The notes beneath the pieces were generated by a model, which saw only the letters and a list, made by a program, of their open reading frames with translations, ran no database searches and was not told the DNA's origin. A stretch of DNA of 47,844 nt from assembly GCA_018819925.1 (NCBI GenBank), contig JAHJPG010000065.1, forward strand, positions 1 through 47,844, written 5' to 3'. Below, one piece after another: positions 24,369 to 30,668 of the stretch. Every line of letters begins with the position of its first letter. Position 1 is the first letter of the stretch. The DNA comes from Pseudomonadota bacterium. GTDB taxonomy: Bacteria; Desulfobacterota; Desulfarculia; Desulfarculales; Desulfarculaceae. Position numbers and translations under genes: made by a program.

Positions 24369-24731
24369 TCAAATCGAAATAAACCGCCTCGGGTCAACCT
24401 TAAGCGCCTCCCCCAACTTTTTGGCGTTCTGCTTGCCGATGGGGCGCTTGTGGTGTTCCATCTCGGAGATATGCCGGCGGGGGATGCCCGTGGCCTGGGC
24501 CAATTGGGCCTGGGTCATACCCTCCCGGTAGCGGGCACCGGCCAGAAAGACGCCGGGAAGCTCCCGGTCGTCATAGTCCAGGACTTGCCGCCAGGGCTTG
24601 CTGGGTTCCTGGGCGGAAAATCCCAGCTTGTCCATGGCGGCCACCACTTCGGCCACCTTGGCGGCCGGGCCGGAAAAGGTCAGCACGGCGGTGCTCTTGT
24701 CAGTACGGTGCTTTTTCGTGGCTGCCAACAT
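24369..24731 (-). CDS. HigA-like antitoxin (XRE helix-turn-helix)
   Basis: 120 residues. The C-terminal ~55 residues are an XRE helix-turn-helix (MTQAQLAQATGIPRRHISEMEHHKRPIGKQNAKKLGEAL). The N-terminal half (STAVLTFSGPAAKVAEVVAAMDKLGF) should wrap the toxin. It overlaps the toxin gene by 32 bases; GAGGTG lies five bases before the ATG. Order toxin-then-antitoxin is that of higBA systems. It probably represses the shared promoter together with the toxin. Family name rests on layout and motif, not on alignment. Confidence 0.8.
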   Translation of the reverse strand: MLAATKKHRTDKSTAVLTFSGPAAKVAEVVAAMDKLGFSAQEPSKPWRQVLDYDDRELPGVFLAGARYREGMTQAQLAQATGIPRRHISEMEHHKRPIGKQNAKKLGEALKVDPRRFISI

Positions 24732-24978
24732 AGGTCACCTCGATCAGTCTGATTTCGCCGGCCATCTCCTCCCACACGGCTATGTAGGTGGGCTGGCCTT
24801 TCTTAATGTGGCAATGGTGGCGACGGGGGCCAAGCTTGCCGTAGTTGGGCCAGTCGCCTCGCACCGGCCCGCTGTCCTCCATGTCCGCCATCAGTAGCGC
24901 CAGGGCCTTGCGCACCGCGCTGGGCAGTTTACCTATGCGCTTGCTGACCTTGTAGGTTATCTCGACTTGCCACGCCAT
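24700..24978 (-). CDS. RelE/HigB-like toxin
   Basis: 92 residues: EITYKVSKRIGKLPSAVRKALALLMADMEDSGPVRGDWPNYGKLG...HHCHIKKGQPTYIAVWEEMAGEIRLIEVTYVGSHEKAPY. The helix-helix-sheet order, the conserved 'Y-KL' turn, the basic strand (HHCHIKKG) and the final 'I-V-YVGSHEKAPY' are typical of the RelE/HigB superfamily of ribosome-dependent mRNA endonucleases. Basic residues and His near the active site are present. It is the first gene of the toxin-antitoxin pair and follows the operator at 24996-25014. Likely role: keep the island in the population. Confidence 0.82.
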   Translation of the reverse strand: MAWQVEITYKVSKRIGKLPSAVRKALALLMADMEDSGPVRGDWPNYGKLGPRRHHCHIKKGQPTYIAVWEEMAGEIRLIEVTYVGSHEKAPY

Positions 24979-24993
24979 GTCGCCCGCACCCCA

Positions 24994-25022
24994 AATGTAC
25001 TAAAAATTGGTACAAGAATCAA
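24994..25022 (-). promoter_or_regulatory. Promoter and operator of the toxin-antitoxin pair
   Basis: On the minus strand TTGATT (25017-25022) and TACATT (24994-24999) are 17 bases apart. A TGTAC-N9-GTACA inverted repeat (24996-25014) covers the spacer and part of the -10 element, a good place for autorepression by the antitoxin. The toxin start is ~16 bases further on. Confidence 0.55.
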
Positions 25023-25037
25023 GTTGCCGGTGGGATT

Positions 25038-25238
25038 TTATGGTGCCTTTTGGTCCCGAAACTCTATATGGGCTTCTCTCGCGGTACCGAGCATCTCCGG
25101 CACCAGGGCCTTGACCACCTTGGTCAGTTCTTCCCTGGTGGCGGCTTGGGCACACAACCCCGGCACGTCCCGGCTGGTGGCTATCCACACGGCCGCCTCC
25201 TGGTCCCAAATTACGTCAATCAAATATGCCTCAGTCAT
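25038..25238 (-). CDS. HicB-like / DUF1902-type protein without a HicA partner
   Basis: 66 residues: YLIDVIWDQEAAVWIATSRDVPGLCAQAATREELTKVVKALVPEML is the compact HicB fold (partial RNase H fold) with the characteristic 'D-e-a-vW-a-S-D-pGL--a--t-eel'. No DNA-binding tail and no adjacent hicA gene are present. It overlaps the 3' end of the integrase gene by 8 bases and is therefore read from the integrase transcript. It may be an orphan antitoxin or a domain used for another partner. Confidence 0.7.
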   Translation of the reverse strand: MTEAYLIDVIWDQEAAVWIATSRDVPGLCAQAATREELTKVVKALVPEMLGTAREAHIEFRDQKAP

Positions 25239-26502
25239 GGTTCACCTGGACCAGTTCGGCCATGTTGGCCTGGGCGTCGTTCTGGGCCAAGGCATCTTCA
25301 AAACCCTTCACGGCCTGGCGCAGGTGATCCGGGGCCAGGTGGCTGTAGCGCTCGGTCATGGCGCTGGTGCGATGGCCCATAAGCCTTTGCACGGTGTATA
25401 AGGGGGTTCCCTGCATCACCAGCCAAGAGGCGTAGGTGTGGCGCAGGCTGTGGAAGGTCACCCGCTGGCGGCGGTCTGTGACGCCTTCATTTAACCCCAG
25501 GCGGCTGATGGCACTGCGGAAGGCTTTGCAGAAGGGGACGCGGCGCTGGCCGTGCTGGCCGGGGAAAGCCAGGGCGCTGGGCTTCTGTCCATCCCGCCGG
25601 GCCGCGAGCATGTCCGTGGCCGGACCGGTCAGGGGTACATGCCGGGTGCGGCCGTTCTTGGTGTCCCGCATGGTGATCATTTTTTGTTCCAGGTCCACGT
25701 CACCCCAGGCCAGGGAACGAATCTCCCCAGAGCGCATTCCGGTGTGGAGACTTAACAGGGCCATGTCATGCAAGTCTGGGCTGGCGGCGGCCAAGTCCTC
25801 CAGGAGCGCCTTGGCTTCGGCCTGAGTCAGAAAACGCAGGCGCTGGTTGTCCGGGTTGGGCTTCTTGACCATGCTGGTAGGCGCTTCATCCCGGAAAAGG
25901 CCCAATTTGCGGGCCTGGTTGAACACCTGCCGGGCCACGGCCAGGCAATACTGGATTGAGCGGGGCGCGCGACCGGCCTCGGCCATGTTCTTTTTGACCC
26001 GCTCCAAGTGCAGTGGGCCTATGTCTTTCAAAGGCCGCTGGCCAATGACCGGCTCCAACCACAGGCGGTAAAGCTGGTCTTCCCGCTGCCAGCTTCCGGG
26101 TGTCTTGTCCTTCTGGGCCTGGGGGAAATAGGTCTGGTGCCAAAACTCATCAAAGGTCAGGGCGTCCCGTTCCTCTTGTTCCTGGGCTTCTATGGCGGCC
26201 AGGCGTTTGGCCTGGGCAATCTGACGCTTTTCGGCCAAACGGGTGGGGCCTTCCCCCAGGCGCGCCGCCTCCCTGAGCTTGGCCAGTTCCAGGGCGGCCT
26301 TGCGTTCGGTCCAGCCCTCGCTGGCCCAGCCCAAGCCTTCTTCCTTCCGCCTGCCTTGGTGCTGGTAGCGAATCATGAAATAGCGGTCCGGCACCGCTCC
26401 GTGTTTGCGCTCCGGGTGGGAGCGCCAGCGTACGCCTGGATATGTCTTGGATGAAGTCCTGTGTTTCGAGTTTGTCCCCATCCTGTCCCCACTTTTTGCC
26501 AT
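25231..26502 (-). CDS. int: Tyrosine recombinase (integrase) of island 1
   Basis: 423 residues. An N-terminal basic domain with the arm-binding type 'PGVRWRSHPERKHG...YFMIRYQHQGRRKEEGLGW' is followed by a SAM-like core-binding domain (about 115-210) and the catalytic domain. Catalytic residues are Arg257 (HTGMRSGE), His351 and Arg354 (HSLRHT), His377 (LMGHR) and Tyr386 (ERYSH), all intact. It should recombine the tRNA-Sec attachment site. Right arm-site doublet 26471-26496 lies within its first codons and its promoter is at 26538-26566, so it may regulate itself by binding. Confidence 0.93.
   Translation of the reverse strand: MAKSGDRMGTNSKHRTSSKTYPGVRWRSHPERKHGAVPDRYFMIRYQHQGRRKEEGLGWASEGWTERKAALELAKLREAARLGEGPTRLAEKRQIAQAKRLAAIEAQEQEERDALTFDEFWHQTYFPQAQKDKTPGSWQREDQLYRLWLEPVIGQRPLKDIGPLHLERVKKNMAEAGRAPRSIQYCLAVARQVFNQARKLGLFRDEAPTSMVKKPNPDNQRLRFLTQAEAKALLEDLAAASPDLHDMALLSLHTGMRSGEIRSLAWGDVDLEQKMITMRDTKNGRTRHVPLTGPATDMLAARRDGQKPSALAFPGQHGQRRVPFCKAFRSAISRLGLNEGVTDRRQRVTFHSLRHTYASWLVMQGTPLYTVQRLMGHRTSAMTERYSHLAPDHLRQAVKGFEDALAQNDAQANMAELVQVNHD
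26471..26496. promoter_or_regulatory. Right integrase arm-site doublet of island 1 (candidate)
   Basis: Two TGTCCCCA-type half-sites, with GTCCCC cores at 26474 and 26485, 11 bases apart. The block matches 18580-18605 with one mismatch in 26 bases. It overlaps the first codons of the integrase gene. Confidence 0.65.
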
Positions 26503-26537
26503 GCGACGCCATGAAACAAAGTGATACCCTGGGAATT

Positions 26538-26566
26538 AGAATACTGGTAACCAACTGCAATGGCAA
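26538..26566 (-). promoter_or_regulatory. Candidate promoter of the island 1 integrase
   Basis: Minus-strand TTGCCA (26561-26566) and TATTCT (26538-26543), spaced by 17 bases. The predicted transcription start is about 30 bases before the integrase ATG at 26502. Confidence 0.5.
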
Positions 26567-26620
26567 GATTAAAATTGATAGGGCGGGATTTTTCGTGAAG
26601 GCAAGTGAAGGGCTTTAAAA

Positions 26621-26689
26621 CGGACTTCAAATCCGGTGTACCGTCTGAGTAAGGCGGTAGGTGGGTTCGATTCCCATGCACTTCCGCCA
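26621..26689 (+). repeat. Attachment repeat, copy 2 (junction of islands 1 and 2)
   Basis: 69 bases identical to the 3' part of tRNA-Sec (18431-18499). The upstream half of the tRNA is absent, so no second functional tRNA is encoded. It is followed by a hairpin like the one behind tRNA-Sec. Confidence 0.93.
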
Positions 26690-26699
26690 CAATGATTTC

Positions 26700-26728
26700 A
26701 AGGGGTTAGCCAATTTGGCTGGCCCCTT
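26700..26728 (+). terminator. tRNA-Sec-type terminator after attachment copy 2
   Basis: AAGGGGTTAGCC / GGCTGGCCCCTT with a five-base loop, followed by TCATTTT. Same position relative to the repeat as the terminator behind tRNA-Sec, and identical in stem and loop to the one after copy 3 (34636-34664). Confidence 0.7.
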
Positions 26729-27288
26729 TCATTTTAGACGGATTCGTGATTTCGACCCCAGGGTGCGTATAGGGTGCGGATTGGTGCGCCTCAACCTGCG
26801 TATCATCCAATTTGTTGACCGCCTCTCGGTTTCCTCCAGGGGCAAGGTGGCCGTAGGTGTCAACCGTCAGCTTGATACTGTGGTGACCTAGCTGATCGCG
26901 AACATACGCCAAGGATTCCCCCTGTTGAATCAGAAGTGAAGCGTAGGTGTGCCTCAAGTCGTGTATGCGATGGCGAGACAAACCGGCAGACGCCAGAGAC
27001 TTGCGCCACACCCGGTTGTAAAAGGCGCCGCGTTCCATGGGGGTGCCCGTAGAGGACACAAACACCAGGGCTGGCGGATCACTCCACCCTTTGCCAATGC
27101 CTCCCGCTTTCGTGCGGTCCTGAGGGCTCTCACAGGACCCCTGCAAGCTGATTGCTCATGTCCACGCGCCGCCCCTTGCCGCTCTTGGGGGTTTCTACCC
27201 TGCCCCGGCTCAAGCCGCGCTGTACGTCGATAAACCTGCCCTCAAAGTCGATGTCCCCCCACTCAAGGGCCAGGGTCTCCTCCAAGGC
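26706..27288 (-). pseudogene. Degraded tyrosine recombinase of island 2
   Basis: Only the catalytic domain is left. From 27288 the frame reads LALEWGDIDFEGRFIDVQRG, then stops at 27130; the rest continues in another frame (VFVSSTGTPMERGAFYNRVWRKSL...HDLRHTYASLL...LGHHSIKLTVDTYGHLAPGG), so there is a frameshift near 27130-27146. His/Arg, the second His and the Tyr are recognisable, but the segment with the first catalytic Arg is lost and the N-terminal half is missing. It is therefore inactive. The remnant lies just inside attachment copy 2, the position expected of the island's own integrase. Confidence 0.85.
26760..26779. promoter_or_regulatory. Left arm-site doublet of island 2 (candidate)
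   Basis: Two AGGGTGCG half-sites 11 bases apart (26760, 26771). The 20-base block matches 34456-34475 with one mismatch. It lies 70 bases inside attachment copy 2, within the 3' part of the integrase remnant. A weaker third half-site (TTGGTGCG) follows at 26781. Confidence 0.6.
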
Positions 27289-27351
27289 TCCACCTCCAAG
27301 GAAGCGAACCTGGAAATCTCTCATCCCACTTGGACCCGAAACGGGTAGCAC

Positions 27352-27751
27352 CTCAGCAGGTCAACGCCAAAAATTGAACTGCGCCCGGCAAACCCGGGGA
27401 TTCCCGTGCGACTCATCGACGAGTTGGCCGACACGGTGGCCCAACCATAAGGTGGTTACCCTTCACTACTTTACTAATATTTAATATCAAACAATTTGTT
27501 AATACTGGCTCTCGTAGAATTAAATGCGGCCAAGCCATGTAATCGCTTGAAATATATGCTATATGTTCTAAGCAGTTGTAAAAATTCGACTGGTTTTTTC
27601 CATTGAGGGCATACAAAGAGACAAACCAAATAGTAATGCTTCACGCCGTTAGCTATTGGTTTAATTGAATTTAAGCCGGTATCATACTTTTCGCTTGACT
27701 TTGCTGACAGTAAAGTAGTTAGGTATTAATTAACTGGTTGGAGTCGCGTCT
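27352..27751. other. Gene-free AT-rich stretch before the cargo regulator
   Basis: About 400 bases without a convincing gene. The first ~100 bases are GC-rich, and a short frame ending at 27449 (VRLIDELADTVAQP) may be a relic of the 3' end of some coding sequence. The rest is AT-rich. An AGTTA-N9-TAACT inverted repeat (27717-27735) lies just upstream of the regulator start and could be its own operator. Confidence 0.5.
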
Positions 27752-28300
27752 ATGGATATCGGAGACCGCCTAAAAAAATTCAGGACCGCCAAGGGCCTGA
27801 CTATGAAAAAGCTGGCCGAGGCGGCCGGCGTATCTGAGCCCTACATCAGCCAGCTGGAAAAGGGCTCGGCCAATCCCTCCCTGGGAACCCTAAAAAAAAT
27901 CGCCGAGGCCTTGGACCAAAACATCGTCGCCTTCTTCTCGGTGGAAGACGGTGAGCAGGATGTGGTCTGTCCCCTAGAGGAAAGACGCGAAATCGTCTAT
28001 CCTGGCGGCCATATTCGGGCCCAGTTGATGGTGTCAAAGCTCAACGGCAAGACAATCGAGCCCCTGTACACCATTATCGAACCCGGGGGCGACACCCTTG
28101 ATCCCTACATCCATACAGAAGGCGGCGAGGAGTTCGGCGTGCTGATCAAAGGCCAACTCCTGCTCACGATTGATGGCGTGGAGCACCACCTTAAAAAGGG
28201 TGATGCCTTTTATTTCCGATCGGACCGGCCCCATCGTTGGGCCAACCCCGGCAAGGACACAACTGAGATAGTGTGGGTTATAACCCCGCCGACCTTCTAG
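27752..28300 (+). CDS. XRE-family regulator with C-terminal cupin domain
   Basis: 182 residues. An XRE helix-turn-helix occupies about 1-60 (IGDRLKKFRTAKGLTMKKLAEAAGVSEPYISQLEKG). A cupin fold covers about 95-180 (PGGDTLDPYIHTEGGEEFGVLIKGQL...KKGDAFYFRSDRPHRWANPG). Such regulators sense a small molecule or metal in the cupin barrel and control neighbouring catabolic or transport genes. It is divergent from the integrase remnant and directly precedes the transporter operon on the same strand, so it is the likely local regulator. Its ligand may be a nitrile, amide or carboxylate (inference). The 28350-28365 inverted repeat is a candidate binding site. Confidence 0.88.
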   Translation: MDIGDRLKKFRTAKGLTMKKLAEAAGVSEPYISQLEKGSANPSLGTLKKIAEALDQNIVAFFSVEDGEQDVVCPLEERREIVYPGGHIRAQLMVSKLNGKTIEPLYTIIEPGGDTLDPYIHTEGGEEFGVLIKGQLLLTIDGVEHHLKKGDAFYFRSDRPHRWANPGKDTTEIVWVITPPTF

Positions 28301-28349
28301 CCTTCACCTTGCCTTACTGAGCCGGCTGCACCAGGCTGGCGGTGACTAG

Positions 28350-28365
28350 ACGCTATAATTAGCGT
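28350..28365 (+). promoter_or_regulatory. Promoter -10 element inside a 6-4-6 inverted repeat upstream of the transporter operon
   Basis: ACGCTA-TAAT-TAGCGT is an inverted repeat with six-base arms. It contains a perfect TATAAT at 28354-28359. No good -35 element lies 16-18 bases upstream. The site is ~115 bases before the substrate-binding protein gene. Binding of the cupin regulator here would block or reshape initiation. Confidence 0.5.
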
Positions 28366-28478
28366 AACGTGCCGTTTTGCCTGTTTTAAATAAAAGTTAA
28401 TCCAGCAATCGGCGAGGGTGCCCGCGCGCATCCATAGGGGGAGTGCGCGCTTTTCGCCAAGAAAGGGAGCAGAGGAAA

Positions 28479-29738
28479 ATGGCATTAAAAAAGACCTGGA
28501 CCATGCTCTTGGCCCTAGCCTTGTGCCTGGCCTTGGCCTGTCCGGCTGCCGCGGGGGATGCATTAAAAATCGGCGTGATGTACCCCATGAGCGGCCCGCT
28601 GGCCTACACCGGCCAACAATGTTTGAGGGGAGCCGAGATCGCCCGCGACATGATCAACGAAGCGGGCGGAGTAAAAGGCAAGAAGATTCAATTCCTGGTG
28701 GGCGATTCGGTGTCGCCCAAGGACGCCATGGCCGAGGCCGAGCGCCTGATCACCATCGAAAAGGTGCCGGTGATTTCCGGCGGCTACTCCAGCTCCAACG
28801 CCTTTGCCGCCTCGGATGTTTGCGAGCGTCACAAGACCGTGTTCTGGATCACCACCGGCGTGGGCGACCCCATCACCTCGCGTGGCTACAAATACATATT
28901 CCAGCTCAACACCAGGGCCAGCCAGTGGGGCAGCACCACCGCCGACTTCCTGGCCAAGATGGCCGCGCCCAAACTGGGCATAAAGCCGGCCGACTTCAAG
29001 CTGGCCCTGATTCACGAAGACTCCCTGTTCGGCACCATAATCGGCGACAGCTGCGTGGCCCGGGCCAAGGAGCTGGGTCTCAAGGTGGTCGAGCGCATCA
29101 CCTACAGCCACAAGACGGTGGACTTATCCTCGGAGATCGCCAAGCTCAAGGCCGCCGGAGCCGACGGCATCGTATCCATCCACTACGTCAACGACGGCAA
29201 CCTGTTCTATGGGCAAGCCAAACAGATGCGCCTGAACGCCAAGGTGCTGGTGGGCAGCGTGTTCTTCGGGCTTAACCAGTTCCAGAAAAAATTCGGTTCC
29301 CTGGTGGACTACGTATGCGTGGTCGATCCGCCCACCCGGGTGGAGGCTTCCAAGATATCCAAGCCCGCCGCCGAGGTGCTCACCGAGTTCCGCAAGCGCT
29401 TCCAAGCCAAATACAAAGAAGAGCCCGGCGATCCTGGCTTCACTGCCTTTGGCGGCACCTACGTTCTGCTCAAAAACGTCCTACCCAAGGCCAAGGCCTT
29501 TGACGCCAAGTCAATTCAGGAAGCCGCCCTCTCTCTGGACCTCCCCAAGCTGGAGACTCCCTACGTGTTTGGGGTGAAGTTCGAGCAACCTCCGGCCAAG
29601 ACCGCCGGAGCCAACCTGAACGCCTTCCCGGTGATCATGCAATGGCAGAAGCAGCAACTGCTGGTGGTCTATCCGGAGAATTTGGCCAGCGCGCCGGTGG
29701 AACTGCCCATGCCCACCTGGAAGCAGCGCAAGAAATAG
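28479..29738 (+). CDS. ABC transporter substrate-binding protein, LivK/amide-urea type
   Basis: 419 residues. Signal peptide (KKTWTMLLALALCLALACPAAAG), cleaved near residue 26; no lipobox. The mature protein is a periplasmic binding protein type 1: KIGVMYPMSGPLAYTGQQCLRGAEIARDMINEAGG, VPVISGGYSSSNAFAASDV, HEDSLFGTIIGDSCVARAKELGLKVV. It is longer than typical LivJ/K (~370). It delivers a small ligand to the permeases encoded next. ATG at 28479 is preceded by AGAGGA. Members of this class bind branched-chain amino acids, amides, urea or aromatic acids; with a nitrilase downstream an amide, nitrile or carboxylate is plausible. Confidence 0.88.
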   Translation: MALKKTWTMLLALALCLALACPAAAGDALKIGVMYPMSGPLAYTGQQCLRGAEIARDMINEAGGVKGKKIQFLVGDSVSPKDAMAEAERLITIEKVPVISGGYSSSNAFAASDVCERHKTVFWITTGVGDPITSRGYKYIFQLNTRASQWGSTTADFLAKMAAPKLGIKPADFKLALIHEDSLFGTIIGDSCVARAKELGLKVVERITYSHKTVDLSSEIAKLKAAGADGIVSIHYVNDGNLFYGQAKQMRLNAKVLVGSVFFGLNQFQKKFGSLVDYVCVVDPPTRVEASKISKPAAEVLTEFRKRFQAKYKEEPGDPGFTAFGGTYVLLKNVLPKAKAFDAKSIQEAALSLDLPKLETPYVFGVKFEQPPAKTAGANLNAFPVIMQWQKQQLLVVYPENLASAPVELPMPTWKQRKK

Positions 29739-29750
29739 CTCTGTTGAAAA

Positions 29751-29777
29751 AAGCCGGGTCCCCGGGGGGCCCGGCTT
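29751..29777 (+). other. Intercistronic hairpin between binding-protein and permease genes
   Basis: AAGCCGGG (29751-29758) pairs perfectly with CCCGGCTT (29770-29777), with more G-C pairs inside. No T-run follows, so it is not a classical terminator. Hairpins in this position often stabilise the upstream message and raise the level of the binding protein relative to the permeases. Confidence 0.6.
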
Positions 29778-29789
29778 GCCAGGAGAGAT

Positions 29790-30668
29790 ATGTTCACACA
29801 GTTATTGCAACTCACCGCCAACGGCCTTTTGCTGGGCGCCATCTACGCCTTGAACGCCATGGGGCTCACCTTGATCTTCGGGGTGATGGAGATAATCAAC
29901 TTCGCCCATGGTGAGTTTTTAATGCTGGCCATGTACGGCGCGTTCTTCCTCAACGTTTGGATGGGCATGGGCCCCTACGTGGCCATTGTGGTAGTGGTGC
30001 CCCTGTTTTTCGTGCTGGGCGTGGCCTTCCAGAGGCTGATGATTCAGCCGCTTTTGGACTCCCAGGAAATCGCCCAGATATTCGCCACGGTGGGCCTTTC
30101 CATCGTGCTTTCCAACGGGGCCCTGTTCTTCTTCTCGGCGGACTACCAAATGGTGCGCACCGATTATTCCTTGGAGTCGCTGGATCTTTTCGGCGTCTAC
30201 CTGGGATACACCAGAATCTTCGCCTTTGCGGCGGTCTGTATGGTGGCCTTGGGGCTTTACCTTTTCATGAAAAGAACCTACATGGGCCGCGCCATCCGGG
30301 CCACGGCCCAGGACCGCCGGGCGGCGGCCCTGATGGGCGTCAACGTGCGCCGGGTTTACATGATCACCACCGGCTTGGGCCTGGCCTGCGTGGGCATCAC
30401 CGGGTCGGTGCTTTCGCCCATTTTCTCGGTATTCCCCTCGGTGGGCACCCAGTTCGGACTCATCGCCTTCGTGGTGGTGGTCTTGGGCGGAATGGGCAAT
30501 CTGGCCGGCGCATTTTTCGGCGGCCTGATCATCGGTCTGGTAGAGGCCTATTCCGGCTTCTTCCTTGATCCGGCGCTAAAGACGGTTGTGTATTTCGTGG
30601 TATTCATCCTCATCCTGCTGGTCAAACCCTCCGGGCTCTTTGGCAGCACCGTAAGGGAGAACGGATGA
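29790..30668 (+). CDS. ABC transporter permease, LivH-like
   Basis: 292 residues, about eight membrane helices. Typical LivH markers are LLGAIYALNAMGLTLIFGVMEIINFAHGEFLMLAMYGAFF at the N-terminus and the ATPase-coupling loop RAIRATAQDRRAAALMGVNVRRVY. AGGAGA precedes ATG by five bases. Its stop overlaps the next start (ATGA), so the two permeases are co-translated. It forms the heterodimeric channel with the LivM part of the next gene. Confidence 0.9.
   Translation: MFTQLLQLTANGLLLGAIYALNAMGLTLIFGVMEIINFAHGEFLMLAMYGAFFLNVWMGMGPYVAIVVVVPLFFVLGVAFQRLMIQPLLDSQEIAQIFATVGLSIVLSNGALFFFSADYQMVRTDYSLESLDLFGVYLGYTRIFAFAAVCMVALGLYLFMKRTYMGRAIRATAQDRRAAALMGVNVRRVYMITTGLGLACVGITGSVLSPIFSVFPSVGTQFGLIAFVVVVLGGMGNLAGAFFGGLIIGLVEAYSGFFLDPALKTVVYFVVFILILLVKPSGLFGSTVRENG

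Larger units (their letters stand above)
18500..26689. mobile_element. Island 1: integrative element in tRNA-Sec with intact integrase
   Basis: About 8.2 kb bounded by attachment copies 1 and 2. An intact integrase lies next to the right end. Other contents are an AlpA-like gene, a winged-helix gene with iterons, a HigBA-type toxin-antitoxin pair, a HicB-like gene, a DEDDh exonuclease and small secreted proteins. All genes are on the minus strand. The core (19200-21300) is much richer in AT than the chromosome. No capsid, portal or conjugation gene is seen, so this is a small integrative or satellite-like element rather than a complete prophage. Confidence 0.88.

Noticed and set aside
18500-26689. 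Complete prophage
   Set aside because: No capsid, portal, tail, terminase or lysis gene is present; the gene set fits a small integrative or satellite-like element.
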